A stretch of 63,780 nucleotides of DNA, taken from Phycisphaerales bacterium. Lineage in GTDB: Bacteria > Planctomycetota > Phycisphaerae > Phycisphaerales > UBA1924. The position numbers and the translations under genes are program-made. The stretch covers positions 1 through 63,780 of the forward strand of contig JADYXW010000009.1 of assembly GCA_020853975.1 (NCBI GenBank). The letters run 5' to 3'. Of the stretch, positions 41,132 through 50,272 are shown piece after piece (position 1 is the first letter of the stretch; each line of letters begins with the position of its first letter). The notes under the pieces are model-generated. The model worked only from the letters and a program-made list of their open reading frames with translations, did no database searches and was not told the origin of the DNA.

Positions 41132-44100
41132 CTACCCCAGCAGCCCGCACGGCCCCTCGCACTTGTCCTTGCGATCGAACGCCCCCGCGAGCATCCCCCT
41201 GGCCGCGCCGTCGATGACCGCCCGCACCGCCGCCACGTCGATCTCGCCCAGCGAGATCAACCCCCGCGTGCCCTTCGCCAGCAGCCAGTATTCCGCCACT
41301 CCCTTCACGGGCGCTCCCATGAGGTGCTCCAGCGCCACGGCGTACACGCCCATCTGCAGATCATCCGGTTGCGGGGTCAGGTGCTTCTTGGTCGGACGTA
41401 GCGAGGTCTTGTAGTCCACGATGCGGTACCCGCCGTCGGGCAGCAGGTCGACCCGGTCGATCTTGGCCTCGAGCGAATGCTCCACACCATCGAGGACCCA
41501 CGGAACACGGATTGCCCGCTCGATCTCCACGATGTGATCCGTCGTTTTGTGCAACCCCTCGAGCACTCCCCGCAACTGAGCCACAAGCACGTCGAGGTCC
41601 TCCCGGCTCGCGGGAACCCCCTCGGGCAGCGACGCCATGTACGCGGCACGGCCCATCCGAGCCAGTTCCTCCGCGCCAGGCGGGGCCGATCCCTCGGCGT
41701 CCGCGTGCCTCACGCGATCAAAGAACTTCGCGAGCACGTCGTGCGCCACGCTTCCCAGCCCCAGGCTCGGCGTCGAAGGCTCGGGAAGCCCCATGCACTC
41801 CCGGAGGTAGAAGCACCGCGGGCATTTCAGGTAGTTGTTTACGCGGGTGTAGCTCAGCCGCAGAGGCGCCGTCATCGCGCGTGGCGTGAAACCCCCGGAC
41901 GCCTTCGCGCCCAGCGTGAGGCGACTGGCCAGCTCGCGCAGCACCGGGTCGCTCCCCTTGGCCCATGCTGACGTGCTCTCGCCCCTTGACATCGCACCGA
42001 TCGCGGCGAACCGCTCCGCCGCGAGCGACAGCCCCTCCCGCGAGCCCGGCAGGTCCGTGGTCGCCTGCTCCAGAGCCCAGGCCGCCTCGGCGCGTGCGCG
42101 CCCGCGGGCCTCCGCGAGTGCCCCTTCCACGTCGGTCACGCCCCCCACGCTCTCGCCCGCCCGCGAGAGCCCGGACGCCGCCGCGGCCTTGCCCGCCGCG
42201 TCGAGCACGTCTCTCTCAGCCCGCGCGATGGTCGGCGCGCCGCCGGGCCCGCGCAGTTCATCCAGGTAGTGCGTGCTGCCCGACGCCTTCTTGTTCTTCT
42301 TCGCCAGCAGCACCAGCCGCCTCTGCGCCCGCGTCACCGCGACGTAGAACAGCCGACGCTCCTCTTCCAGCCTTGCATTCGCGGCGTTCGAGGCCCCCGG
42401 TCTGTCGTCCAGCCCCTCCGGAGGCTCCCAGCCCTCATCCACGCTCGATGTCTTCGGAAACCCGTGCGATGGGCAGACCCGCGGCACGAACACCGTGTGA
42501 AACTCGAGCCCCTTTGCCGCGTGCGCCGTCATGAGCTGCACCCGGCCAAGCCCCTCGTCCTCCCCCGTCTCGTCCGCGCCGTCCTCATCCACGTCGCCCA
42601 GGCCCGGGCTTGGCCTCAGGTCCCGCAGCGCCGTCAGTTCGTCCAGGTGGGAGATGAGGCTCCCGAGGTCGCCCGGCGGAGAGAGCCGGGGCTGCTTGTC
42701 ACGCGCGAGCGTCAGCAGCGCCACGAGCGCCGTCACGCGCGCCGCCCGATCGCGTCCGGGCAGGAGGTCCGCGTGCGCAGGGTCCGTCGCGACCATGATC
42801 TTCCAGATCGCCTCTTCGCCCCGCAGTCCCGCGACATCCTCACGCAGCGAGGCCCACAGCGCCGAAGCCCGCGCGATGGGTCCGCTCTCGGGGCGCCGCA
42901 GCGCCAGCCAGGGTGCGAACGGCCCCGGGTCCGCCTGTCCGTCTCCCGCCTTGGAGATCGCCGCCTTGTACGCGACCTCGTCTTCCAGCAGGGCCGAGGG
43001 TGACACGCCGAACGGCGGCCGGCTGAGCACCCGCCGCGCCTCCCAGGACGCACCCGGGTCCAGCAGCCATCTCGCCCACGCCAGCACGTCCGCCACGCCG
43101 CCCTCGTCCAGCACGTTCTTCTCAATCCGCCGGTGCGTGGGGATTCCCTCGAGCCTTAGCGCCCGCTCGACACGATCCAGGTCCGTGTGCGACCGGGCGA
43201 GCACCGCGATCTTCCGCCACTCGGGACCCCCGCCCGAGGCACGCATCTCCCCCAGTATCGCCGCGATTACCTCTCCGGCGTTCGAGTCATCCGTGAGGTC
43301 CACGATCTCCGTCGCGCCCGCCTCGCGCGAGACAGCCCGCACACGCTTGTGCGGCGCAAACCGTCCGGGGGATCGCACGATCACGCTGTTCGCCACGGCC
43401 ACGATCTCCGGTGCCGAGCGGTAGTTCTCTTCGAGCGCGATGGTCCTGGCCCCGGGCCACCCGCGAGCAAACCGCTGGAACGTGCGGTCGTCGCTCCCTC
43501 TAAAGCCGTAGATCGCCTGATCGTCATCGCCGACCACTGTCAGGTCGACGTTCCCGCCCCTCCCGCGTGCGCCGGGCCCCGCCAGCAGGCCCAGCAGCTC
43601 GATCTGGCAGTTGTTGCAGTCCTGGAACTCATCGACGATGACCTCGCGCAGCTCGCCCGAGACAATCGCCCGGACCGACGCGCTCTCCCTCAGCAGCCGA
43701 ATCGGCAGCAGGATCTGGTCCGCGTACGACATCCAGCCGCGCGTCACCCTCGTCGTGACGTACGCCCCGTAGGCCTCCGCTCGCTCCCGGAACTCCGCCG
43801 CCCGCGCACGCTCCGCGTCGTCGGCGGCCCGTGCTACCCACTCCCGCGCAAAGGCCCCGCAATCCTCCGGTGTCTTCCCCAGGTTCGCGAGCGCCTCGAA
43901 CGACTTGAGAAGGTCCGCCGCCAGCGAACCCAGCCCCTCTCCGCGGCTGCGCTGGTACAACCCCCGCTCGAGCACGATCGACCGGATCAGCCTCGTCGCC
44001 TGCGCCTTGTCGATCATCATCAGCCGGGGCGGGAGCCCCAGCACGTCCGCGAAGCGCTGCACCAGCCTCATCCCATAGCCGTTGAACGTGTGCGCCCGCA

Positions 44101-44341
44101 CCAGCGAGGCCCGCTCGGGCCCGATCAGCGCCGAGAGGCGAGTGCGGAGTTCCTCCGCCGCCTTTACCGTAAACGTCACAACCAGGAGCGCGTCGGGCTC
44201 CACATCGCGCCGCTCGATCAGGTCCGCCACGCGGTGCACGATTACCCGCGTCTTGCCCGTTCCCGGCCCGGCCAGCACCGCCAGGGGGCCGCCCGCGTGC
44301 CGGACCGCCTCCAGTTGAGCCCTGTTGAGTTCCGAGGCCAT
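41132..44341 (-). CDS. UvrD/PcrA-type DNA helicase with C-terminal PD-(D/E)XK-like domain
   Basis: 1069 residues from the ATG at 44341; a GTG at 44362 is in frame. Helicase motifs: AGPGTGKTR (Walker A), VIVDEFQDCN (motif II), VVGDDDQAIYGFRG (III), LEENYRSAPEIV (IV), MTAHAAKGLEFHTVFVP (V) and VAVTRAQRRLVLL (VI). From about residue 830 there is a RecB-like nuclease: SYTRVNNYLKCPRCFYL, LEAKIDRVDLLPDGG, IVDYKTSLRPTKKH. Two terminal Cys (DKCEGPCG) are fewer than the four of the Fe-S AddB/Cas4 type. Such proteins act in recombinational repair. AAGGCGGG precedes the ATG. It is likely monocistronic. Confidence 0.92.
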   Translation of the reverse strand: MASELNRAQLEAVRHAGGPLAVLAGPGTGKTRVIVHRVADLIERRDVEPDALLVVTFTVKAAEELRTRLSALIGPERASLVRAHTFNGYGMRLVQRFADVLGLPPRLMMIDKAQATRLIRSIVLERGLYQRSRGEGLGSLAADLLKSFEALANLGKTPEDCGAFAREWVARAADDAERARAAEFRERAEAYGAYVTTRVTRGWMSYADQILLPIRLLRESASVRAIVSGELREVIVDEFQDCNNCQIELLGLLAGPGARGRGGNVDLTVVGDDDQAIYGFRGSDDRTFQRFARGWPGARTIALEENYRSAPEIVAVANSVIVRSPGRFAPHKRVRAVSREAGATEIVDLTDDSNAGEVIAAILGEMRASGGGPEWRKIAVLARSHTDLDRVERALRLEGIPTHRRIEKNVLDEGGVADVLAWARWLLDPGASWEARRVLSRPPFGVSPSALLEDEVAYKAAISKAGDGQADPGPFAPWLALRRPESGPIARASALWASLREDVAGLRGEEAIWKIMVATDPAHADLLPGRDRAARVTALVALLTLARDKQPRLSPPGDLGSLISHLDELTALRDLRPSPGLGDVDEDGADETGEDEGLGRVQLMTAHAAKGLEFHTVFVPRVCPSHGFPKTSSVDEGWEPPEGLDDRPGASNAANARLEEERRLFYVAVTRAQRRLVLLAKKNKKASGSTHYLDELRGPGGAPTIARAERDVLDAAGKAAAASGLSRAGESVGGVTDVEGALAEARGRARAEAAWALEQATTDLPGSREGLSLAAERFAAIGAMSRGESTSAWAKGSDPVLRELASRLTLGAKASGGFTPRAMTAPLRLSYTRVNNYLKCPRCFYLRECMGLPEPSTPSLGLGSVAHDVLAKFFDRVRHADAEGSAPPGAEELARMGRAAYMASLPEGVPASREDLDVLVAQLRGVLEGLHKTTDHIVEIERAIRVPWVLDGVEHSLEAKIDRVDLLPDGGYRIVDYKTSLRPTKKHLTPQPDDLQMGVYAVALEHLMGAPVKGVAEYWLLAKGTRGLISLGEIDVAAVRAVIDGAARGMLAGAFDRKDKCEGPCGLLG

Positions 44342-44392
44342 GTCCCGCCTTCCCGAGGGCACCGCCCCCGTCGGAAGGTAGGTTCCGGGCCG

Positions 44393-45180
44393 TCACAATG
44401 TCGCAACACCGGCCATCAGAGTCCGCACCTGCCCGGCCTCCAGCCGCGATGTCAGGCTGGCGGTGTACGTCGCGACCTCCTGCAGCGCCCGCGCCCGGGC
44501 GAGCGCCGCCGCTTCGCTCGCCACGTCCGTGTCCTCGATCTTCGACCTGGCGCCCGCCAGCCCTTCCGGCTCCGTCATCAGGAGCGAGTGCTGGTGAATC
44601 ATCTCGTTCATCCGCGAGACGATCGCCCCGCGGCTGCCGCTCAGAAAGGCCACCGCCGCCTCCGCGGCACACCCGGCTTCCTCCAGGTCTCCATCCACAA
44701 GGTTCAGTCCGCCCCCGGACCCGAGCATCGAGAGCACCGAGCCCGCCTGCCCGAGCCTCCCTCTGGAGTATCCGGCGATGATCTGCGAGCCCTCGTGCGT
44801 CGTGGTCTGGCTGAGGAACTCGATAGTCTCCAGGATCGAGTCCACGCTCTGCCGGTGGGCAGCGAGTTCGTCCTTGGTCATCGCGCCCCGGTTCGCGGGC
44901 GCGACCACGTGCCCGCGCAGTTCGATCGCCAGGTTCTGCACGACGCTCAGGGCGCCCCCAGCCGCGTACTCTCGCGCCCGACCGCGTCGATCCTCCTCCG
45001 GACCACCACCCCCTGCGTCCGGAGTTGGTGCACCGCGACCGCCCCCGCTGGGTCGTCGGAGGCCCGGTTGGCCCGCCTGCCCGTGGCCAGCCTCTCCATG
45101 CTGGTGGCGATGGCTCTCGGCGCGTTCCTCAGCGCCAGGAGCCCCGGCCCCGACCCGTAGTTGGACCCGATCCGGAACAC
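44393..45180 (-). pseudogene. Flagellin-like gene broken by a frameshift
   Basis: The N-terminal frame (GTG at 45180) gives FRIGSNYGSGPGLLALRN, TSMERLATGRRANRASDDPA, then RTQGVVVRRRIDAVGRE before a stop at 44949. The next frame, read from upstream of that stop, continues GGALSVVQNLAIEL and TKDELAAHRQSVDSILETI, FLSQTTTHEGSQIIAGYSRG and a C-terminal flagellin-type helix to 44393. Homology order therefore needs a single lost base; the G5 run at 44955-44959 (C5 on the plus strand) is the natural place. A restored protein would be ~262 residues, a short flagellin. SDDPAG is the flagellin N-domain signature. A sequencing indel, a real pseudogene, or programmed -1 slippage are all open. Confidence 0.72.
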
Positions 45181-45295
45181 GCCCGTCTTGTCGGCCCGGA
45201 CGACCTTGGGCGTAACCCAACCGCATCGGGATGCGAACAAATCGCCGCCGTGGGGGGGGGACCGCGAGCCCGACCCCAGATAACCTCTCCTCCTC

Positions 45296-46555
45296 ATGCA
45301 CGTCGTTCTCTTCGAACCCAACGCCCACGGCCACCGCTTCGCGCACATCCGCCGCGTCGCACCCTCCATCGCCGCGCTCCCGGGCGTGAAGCTCACGCTG
45401 GTCACCGCCAGCGAGTCCCTATCCACACCCGAGTTCGCGGAGCAGATCGTGCCCCTCCGCGACCAGATGGCCATCGAGGCCACCCGTTCGTACCCCATCG
45501 GCGAGGGCAACACGTACCTCAAGGCCGCCGCCGAGGGACTCCTCTGGACCGCACGCACCATCCGTCCGGACCATCTCTACGTCCCCTACGCCGACGGCAC
45601 GATCCAGATCGCGGGCATCCGTCGTCGCACGCTGCGCTTCTCGTTCCCGGCGTCCGTGGAGTTCGAGGGGCTCATGATGCGGGGCGAGTTCGCGTATCCC
45701 AAGTCCAGATCCCTCTCCACCCGCTGCAGGCACGCCCTCTGGCTCGCCGCGACCGACTGGGCGCCTTTCCGCACGATCCACCACATGGACCCCATCATCG
45801 CCGAGGCGCTCGCCAAGCGACGCCCGGGCCTCGCGGGCAGGGTCCGTCTCATCGCCGACCCTGTCGAGGCCTTCACGCCCACGTCCAAGGAGGCCGCCCG
45901 GGCCGCGCTCGGCATTCCCGTGACGGGCCGCTACATCGGCTGCGTCGGGTTCCAGGACACCCGCAAGGGAATCGACTACCTCATCAACGCCTTCCTCGCC
46001 GCCAAGAGGCTGCCGGGCGACCGGCTCCTCCTCGCCGGTGGCCAGGAGCGACCGATCAAGGCACTCCTCGCCTCGGGCGAGGCGGCCAGGGCGGTCGCGG
46101 ATGGCGCCATCATCCAGCTCGCCCGCTACATCTCCGACCAAGAGCTCATGCTCGGCATCGCCGCGATGGACGTGGTCGCCACGCCCTACCCGCCCGACCG
46201 CGCGCACGTGGGCAGTTCCAGCATCGTCATCCATGCGGCGAACCAGGCCCGCCCGGTCATCGGCTCCAACTCCGGCTGGGTTGGCACCACCATCAACCGG
46301 TTCGGCCTGGGCCGCACATGCGACGTTCTGGACCGGGCCGCCTTCTCCCGCGCCATCGTGCAGGCGCTGGACGAGGCTCCGACCTACACCCCCCCGGAGG
46401 CCGCCTCCCGCTTCGTCCAGTTCCACCGGCCCGAGAACTTCACGGCGGGCTTCTGCAGACGCCTCCGTGAACGCCTTAACCTGACGCAGCCACAAGGGTT
46501 GCGGGAGTGGTCCTGGGTCATGCAGGCCGCCCTTCCCGTGCCCGCGCAAACCTGA
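45296..46555 (+). CDS. Family 4-type glycosyltransferase
   Basis: 419 residues. A GT-B transferase: N-domain MHVVLFEPNAHGHRFAHIR, C-domain GRYIGCVGFQDTRKGIDYLI, RLLLAGGQERP, and GIAAMDVVATPYPPDR, HVGSSSIVIHAANQARPVIG where the E-like HAANQARPV strip meets the sugar-nucleotide. The donor and acceptor are unknown. TAACCT lies nine bases before the ATG. A FkbM methyltransferase, a flippase and an EEP-like gene follow on the same strand with little or no gap, a glycan assembly group next to the broken flagellin gene. Confidence 0.82.
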   Translation: MHVVLFEPNAHGHRFAHIRRVAPSIAALPGVKLTLVTASESLSTPEFAEQIVPLRDQMAIEATRSYPIGEGNTYLKAAAEGLLWTARTIRPDHLYVPYADGTIQIAGIRRRTLRFSFPASVEFEGLMMRGEFAYPKSRSLSTRCRHALWLAATDWAPFRTIHHMDPIIAEALAKRRPGLAGRVRLIADPVEAFTPTSKEAARAALGIPVTGRYIGCVGFQDTRKGIDYLINAFLAAKRLPGDRLLLAGGQERPIKALLASGEAARAVADGAIIQLARYISDQELMLGIAAMDVVATPYPPDRAHVGSSSIVIHAANQARPVIGSNSGWVGTTINRFGLGRTCDVLDRAAFSRAIVQALDEAPTYTPPEAASRFVQFHRPENFTAGFCRRLRERLNLTQPQGLREWSWVMQAALPVPAQT

Positions 46556-46647
46556 GCCGGTTCGACGCATGCGCCTTCCCGGGCGCAGCCACCGGGCCCC
46601 TCTGGCCGATAGTGTCTGAGGCGCCGCCGCGCGCCCGGAGAACTCGC

Positions 46648-47559
46648 ATGCCGCTCGCACCGGACGTCGCCCGCACGCTGGATCGTCGCATCGGCCTTTG
46701 GGGCCAGAGCGCCCTGACGAAGCTCAGCGGGCGTCCGGTCGTCATGCTGCGGTCCAAGCTCATCGAGCGCCGCTGCTGCGCCTCAGGCAAGATCGCCCCG
46801 GTCACCGCCACCACCTTCTGGGGCGAGCCCATGCACGTGGTCTTCCCAGACCGCGTCTCCATGGCCATCTACCGCTATGGCCTGTTCGAACCCGAGCTTA
46901 CCCGCGCCTTTGTCCACTACCTCAAGCCGGGCCAGACCTTCTTCGATGTCGGCTCCCACTTCGGGTTCTTCTCGCTTCTCGCGGCTCACCTCGTCGGCCC
47001 CTCGGGCCGCGTCGTCGCCTTCGAGCCCACCCCCAGCACGTTCGAGATGGTCAGCAAGAACCTCGCGGGCCGCCCCAACGCCCGGGTGGTCAACGTCGCG
47101 GCGTTCCGCGAGGACACCACGCTCTCGTTCCACGACTGGGGGCTGGAGCTCTCCGGGTTCAACTCGATCTACGGCGGGAAGATGACCGAGGACGAGCGCC
47201 GGCGCGCCAACATCAAGCCCATCACAGTGCAGGCCCGTGCCCTGGACAGCTGGGTCGCCGAGACCGGCATCGCGCCGGACTTCCTGAAGATCGACACCGA
47301 GGGCGCGGAGCCCGACGTGCTCGCAGGGCTGGACCGCACCCTCCGCGAGAAGCGACCGATCCTGACTCTGGAAGTGGGGGACACGCCCGGCGCGCCGCCC
47401 GAGATCAAGTCCAGCCGGAGCGTCGTCGACACCGTTCTGTCGAAGGGATACAGGGCGTACGAGTTCATCGGCAGCAGCCCCGTGCCCCACACGCCGCGCG
47501 ATCGGTACGAGTACACCAACATCATCTTCGTGCCTCAGGAGCGTGCCGGGCCCCAATGA
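46648..47559 (+). CDS. FkbM-family SAM-dependent methyltransferase
   Basis: 303 residues from the ATG at 46648, which has GGAG upstream; an in-frame GTG at 46507 overlaps the preceding gene. SAM motif FFDVGSHFGFFSLLAAHLVG, post-motif VVAFEPTPSTFEMVSKNL, and LKIDTEGAEPDVLAGLD are FkbM signatures. These enzymes O-methylate sugars of glycans or small molecules. Its stop overlaps the flippase ATG (ATGA). Adjacent glycosyltransferase and flippase make methylation of an exported glycan likely. Confidence 0.88.
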   Translation: MPLAPDVARTLDRRIGLWGQSALTKLSGRPVVMLRSKLIERRCCASGKIAPVTATTFWGEPMHVVFPDRVSMAIYRYGLFEPELTRAFVHYLKPGQTFFDVGSHFGFFSLLAAHLVGPSGRVVAFEPTPSTFEMVSKNLAGRPNARVVNVAAFREDTTLSFHDWGLELSGFNSIYGGKMTEDERRRANIKPITVQARALDSWVAETGIAPDFLKIDTEGAEPDVLAGLDRTLREKRPILTLEVGDTPGAPPEIKSSRSVVDTVLSKGYRAYEFIGSSPVPHTPRDRYEYTNIIFVPQERAGPQ

Positions 47560-49169
47560 AGAGGTCGCGCCAAGAGCCCGACACGAGAACCAGCCCCTTG
47601 ACCCAAGCCGCCGCGAGTTCCCCGCCCGCCGCCACCGCCGCCCCGCTCGGCCGCTCCGCGTTCCGGGGCTCGATCTGGATGGTGTTCAACGCCATCGCCA
47701 CCCGATTTCTCAGCCTCGCCGCCACGGTCCTCCTCGGGCGCTGGCTCCTCACGTCCGACTTCGGCGTCTACGGCCTGGCGATGTCCATGTCCGCCATGGC
47801 CGGCGTGCTCCGCGACGGCGGCGTCCGCCAGCTCCTGGTGCGCGAGCACCACCGCCATGATGAACTCGTCGGCTCCGCGTTCTACATGGCCCTGGCGTTC
47901 AACACGCTCACGGGCGCCGCGCTCGCCCTGCTCGCAAACTTCTCGTCGTTCTGGACCGACGACCCCTCCAAGGCGACCGATGTCGCCCGCGTCCTGCTGG
48001 TCATCGCCATCTGCCAGCCGCTGAACACACCGGGCGCCATGCTCCAGGCCAGGCTCCTGGGGGGCATGCGTTTCGGCCCGGTGAGCTTCCTCGCGGGCAT
48101 CTCTGCGTGCATCCGCTTCGGCGGAGCCATCCTGCTCGCGGGCTTCTGGGCCGACGAGCTGGGCGCCCTCGCGTTCGTGCTGCCGCTGCCCGCGTGCGCC
48201 GTCTTCGAGTGGATCGGCTTCTGGTACTTCAACCGGGAGCGCATGTGGTCCCGCTCGCCCGAGCCGGCGCGCTGGCGGGGGCTCCTCGCCCAGTCCGTCT
48301 GGATTCTCGTGGGCAGCTTCGCCATTGCCATGCTCAACTGGGGCGCCAACCCCGCGCTCGCCGCCACCTCCAAGGACCTTGACCTCGTCGCGGTCTACTT
48401 CTTCGCGTACAACATCGTGATCCAGGTCGGCATCATCTTGTCGGCCAACATCGGGCAGGTGCTCGTTCCCGCGTTCTCGAGGCTCCTCGCAGAGCCCGAC
48501 CGCCTGCGTGCCGCTACCCTCCGCGCGCTCCGCCAACTCATGCTCGTCGCCGCGCCGCTCTCGTTGGGCCTCGCCGTCACCTTCCCGCCTCTGGAACGCA
48601 TCCTGTGGGAGGGCCGCTGGGAGCGTGCCGCAGACGCGGTCCGCGTCATGGGGCTCCTCTACCCCTTCGTCGTCACGCTGGTCGTCCCGCTGTCGCTGCT
48701 GCAGGCCAGGGGGAACTTCCGTACCTGGGCAGCGGTCATCACGGTCTCGGGCGGGCTCTCCATGGCCGGCGCGTGCCTCGGGGGAGTGCTCTTCGCCGGC
48801 ACTCCCGGGGCCGCGACCAACATCGCCTGGCTGACCGGCATCCTTGGGGGCGCTTCGGCCTTCGTCGCCACCATGGTCATTGGTGTCAAACGCGGAATCC
48901 CCCTTGGGGACTCCATCAGCGCCACGCTCCCCGCGTGGGTGCTCGCGGCGGCGGCTTCGCTCCCGGTGATCGGCCTTGACGATTCCGTCCTCTCGCACTG
49001 GCATCCGATCCCCAGATTCTTCGCCACCGGGGCCGTCTTCACACTCATCTTCGCGCTCCTGACCCGCGCGTGTCTCGAGTCGCACCTTCGAGAGTGGCTC
49101 GCCTCGGCGCCCGCCCGTGTGAGGCCGCTGGTCTCAAGGCTGCTCCTGCTGCCGGGGGCGCCCAAGTGA
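47556..49169 (+). CDS. Wzx-like polysaccharide/lipid-linked oligosaccharide flippase
   Basis: 537 residues from ATG 47556 in the previous stop. About twelve to fourteen membrane helices: FRGSIWMVFNAIATRFLSLA, LLGRWLLTSDFGVYGLAMSM and YFFAYNIVIQVGIILSANI, GQVLVPAFSRLLAEP (the MviN/Wzx-type kinked segment). It flips undecaprenyl-linked glycan from cytoplasm to periplasm, by family. The upstream ~28 residues are low-complexity Ala/Pro. It overlaps the EEP-like gene by GTGA. No Wzy polymerase is in the cluster. Confidence 0.85.
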   Translation: MKRSRQEPDTRTSPLTQAAASSPPAATAAPLGRSAFRGSIWMVFNAIATRFLSLAATVLLGRWLLTSDFGVYGLAMSMSAMAGVLRDGGVRQLLVREHHRHDELVGSAFYMALAFNTLTGAALALLANFSSFWTDDPSKATDVARVLLVIAICQPLNTPGAMLQARLLGGMRFGPVSFLAGISACIRFGGAILLAGFWADELGALAFVLPLPACAVFEWIGFWYFNRERMWSRSPEPARWRGLLAQSVWILVGSFAIAMLNWGANPALAATSKDLDLVAVYFFAYNIVIQVGIILSANIGQVLVPAFSRLLAEPDRLRAATLRALRQLMLVAAPLSLGLAVTFPPLERILWEGRWERAADAVRVMGLLYPFVVTLVVPLSLLQARGNFRTWAAVITVSGGLSMAGACLGGVLFAGTPGAATNIAWLTGILGGASAFVATMVIGVKRGIPLGDSISATLPAWVLAAAASLPVIGLDDSVLSHWHPIPRFFATGAVFTLIFALLTRACLESHLREWLASAPARVRPLVSRLLLLPGAPK

Positions 49170-50248
49170 TCCGCCGCGCGCTCCGGGCCACGCTCCGCGC
49201 CCTGTCTCATGTGCTCTCGCTCTTCGCGGTGTGCGGCTGGGCGGTCTCCGTCTCCATGGGGGACCGCTCGCTCTGGTCCCAGTTCGTCGCCTACGTCCCG
49301 CTCCTGGTCTGGGTCTGCCTCGCCTGGTCCGGCGTCGTTCTCCGCGTTCTGTCCCGGCGAGCGGGCGCTCTCGCCCGTCCGGCGCCGCGCACCCGCCGCC
49401 CCTCGCTCCACCTCGTGCTTGCGCTCCTGCTCTCGGCACACCAGGCCCTGGACTGGCGGCTGGCCTCGATCGTGACCCCGCCCTCGCCCGTCGATCGCCC
49501 CGTCCGCGTGCTCTCGTGGAACCCCGCGTGGGAGCGACTCTCTGGCTTCGACGAGCGAGTCGTCGAGCAGCGCCCCGAGGTGTTCGTCGCGACGACGCCC
49601 CACTACACCGCGGACTTCACCTCGCTCCGCACCAGGCTCTCCGACACCACCTACGCGTTCCGCAGCCCCACCTTCGCCGTCGTCTCGGTCTTCCCAGTCC
49701 TGCGGTCCGGGTGGGTACCGCTGGATACCCCACCCCCCGCGATCCGCCTCTCGTGGGTCCCCGAGGGCGCTATTTCGTCCTCGGGAGGTGAAGCCGCATT
49801 CGTGGAGCTCGACACCACGTCGCGGCTGGGCCATCCCACGGTCATCTGGTGCGTCGATCTCCCAAGCGACCCGTTCATGCATCGGCGAGAGGTCGTCCGC
49901 CGTGCGCTCGCCTCGATCCACACCTTCCGGGGGCCGGTGCAGCACCGCCAACCCGACGGCACGGACAACCCGGGCGAGCCCGCGCCCTTCCCCGAGCCCG
50001 ACATGATCGTCGGAGACTTCAACACGCCCCGGGGCGCGGGCGCGCTGCGGGAGTGGGGGCCCACCATCCGCAACGCGTACGACGACGCGGGCTTCGGCCC
50101 CGCGGGCACCATCCCCGCGCGCTGGGGCGTACTGCACATCGACCATCAGCTCCTGGGCCCTCGCGTCAGGGCCGTGGGTTATGACGTGGTGGACCTGGGC
50201 GCGGGCCGCCACGCCGCGGTGCTCACGCGCATCGCCCCCGGCCGCTGA
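49166..50248 (+). CDS. Degenerate endonuclease/exonuclease/phosphatase (EEP)-like membrane protein
   Basis: 360 residues from a GTG in the flippase stop. The N-terminus has three hydrophobic helices (SHVLSLFAVCGWAVSVSM, FVAYVPLLVWVCLAWSGVVL, LHLVLALLLSAHQALDW). The EEP domain begins VRVLSWNPAWERL, ends VGDFNTPRGAG, HIDHQLLGPRV and GRHAAVLTRI. In typical EEP enzymes the early strand ends in a catalytic Glu (LQE) and the last motif is SDH; here these read ATT and GRH, so key metal/acid residues look lost. It may therefore bind but not cleave phosphates, or the site may be rearranged. It ends the glycan cluster. Confidence 0.7.
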   Translation: MIRRALRATLRALSHVLSLFAVCGWAVSVSMGDRSLWSQFVAYVPLLVWVCLAWSGVVLRVLSRRAGALARPAPRTRRPSLHLVLALLLSAHQALDWRLASIVTPPSPVDRPVRVLSWNPAWERLSGFDERVVEQRPEVFVATTPHYTADFTSLRTRLSDTTYAFRSPTFAVVSVFPVLRSGWVPLDTPPPAIRLSWVPEGAISSSGGEAAFVELDTTSRLGHPTVIWCVDLPSDPFMHRREVVRRALASIHTFRGPVQHRQPDGTDNPGEPAPFPEPDMIVGDFNTPRGAGALREWGPTIRNAYDDAGFGPAGTIPARWGVLHIDHQLLGPRVRAVGYDVVDLGAGRHAAVLTRIAPGR

Positions 50249-50272
50249 GAGGGTCCAGCCCAGAACGCGCGG

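Noticed and set aside
44940..45010. Programmed -1 frameshift in the flagellin-like gene as the preferred reading
   Set aside because: No slippery heptamer of the usual type and no clear stimulatory structure; a single-base indel in the run is simpler.
45251..45260. Run of eight or more G before the GT4 gene as a phase-variation tract
   Set aside because: It lies in the untranslated gap with no link to promoter spacing that can be shown; a single homopolymer in GC-rich DNA is not enough.
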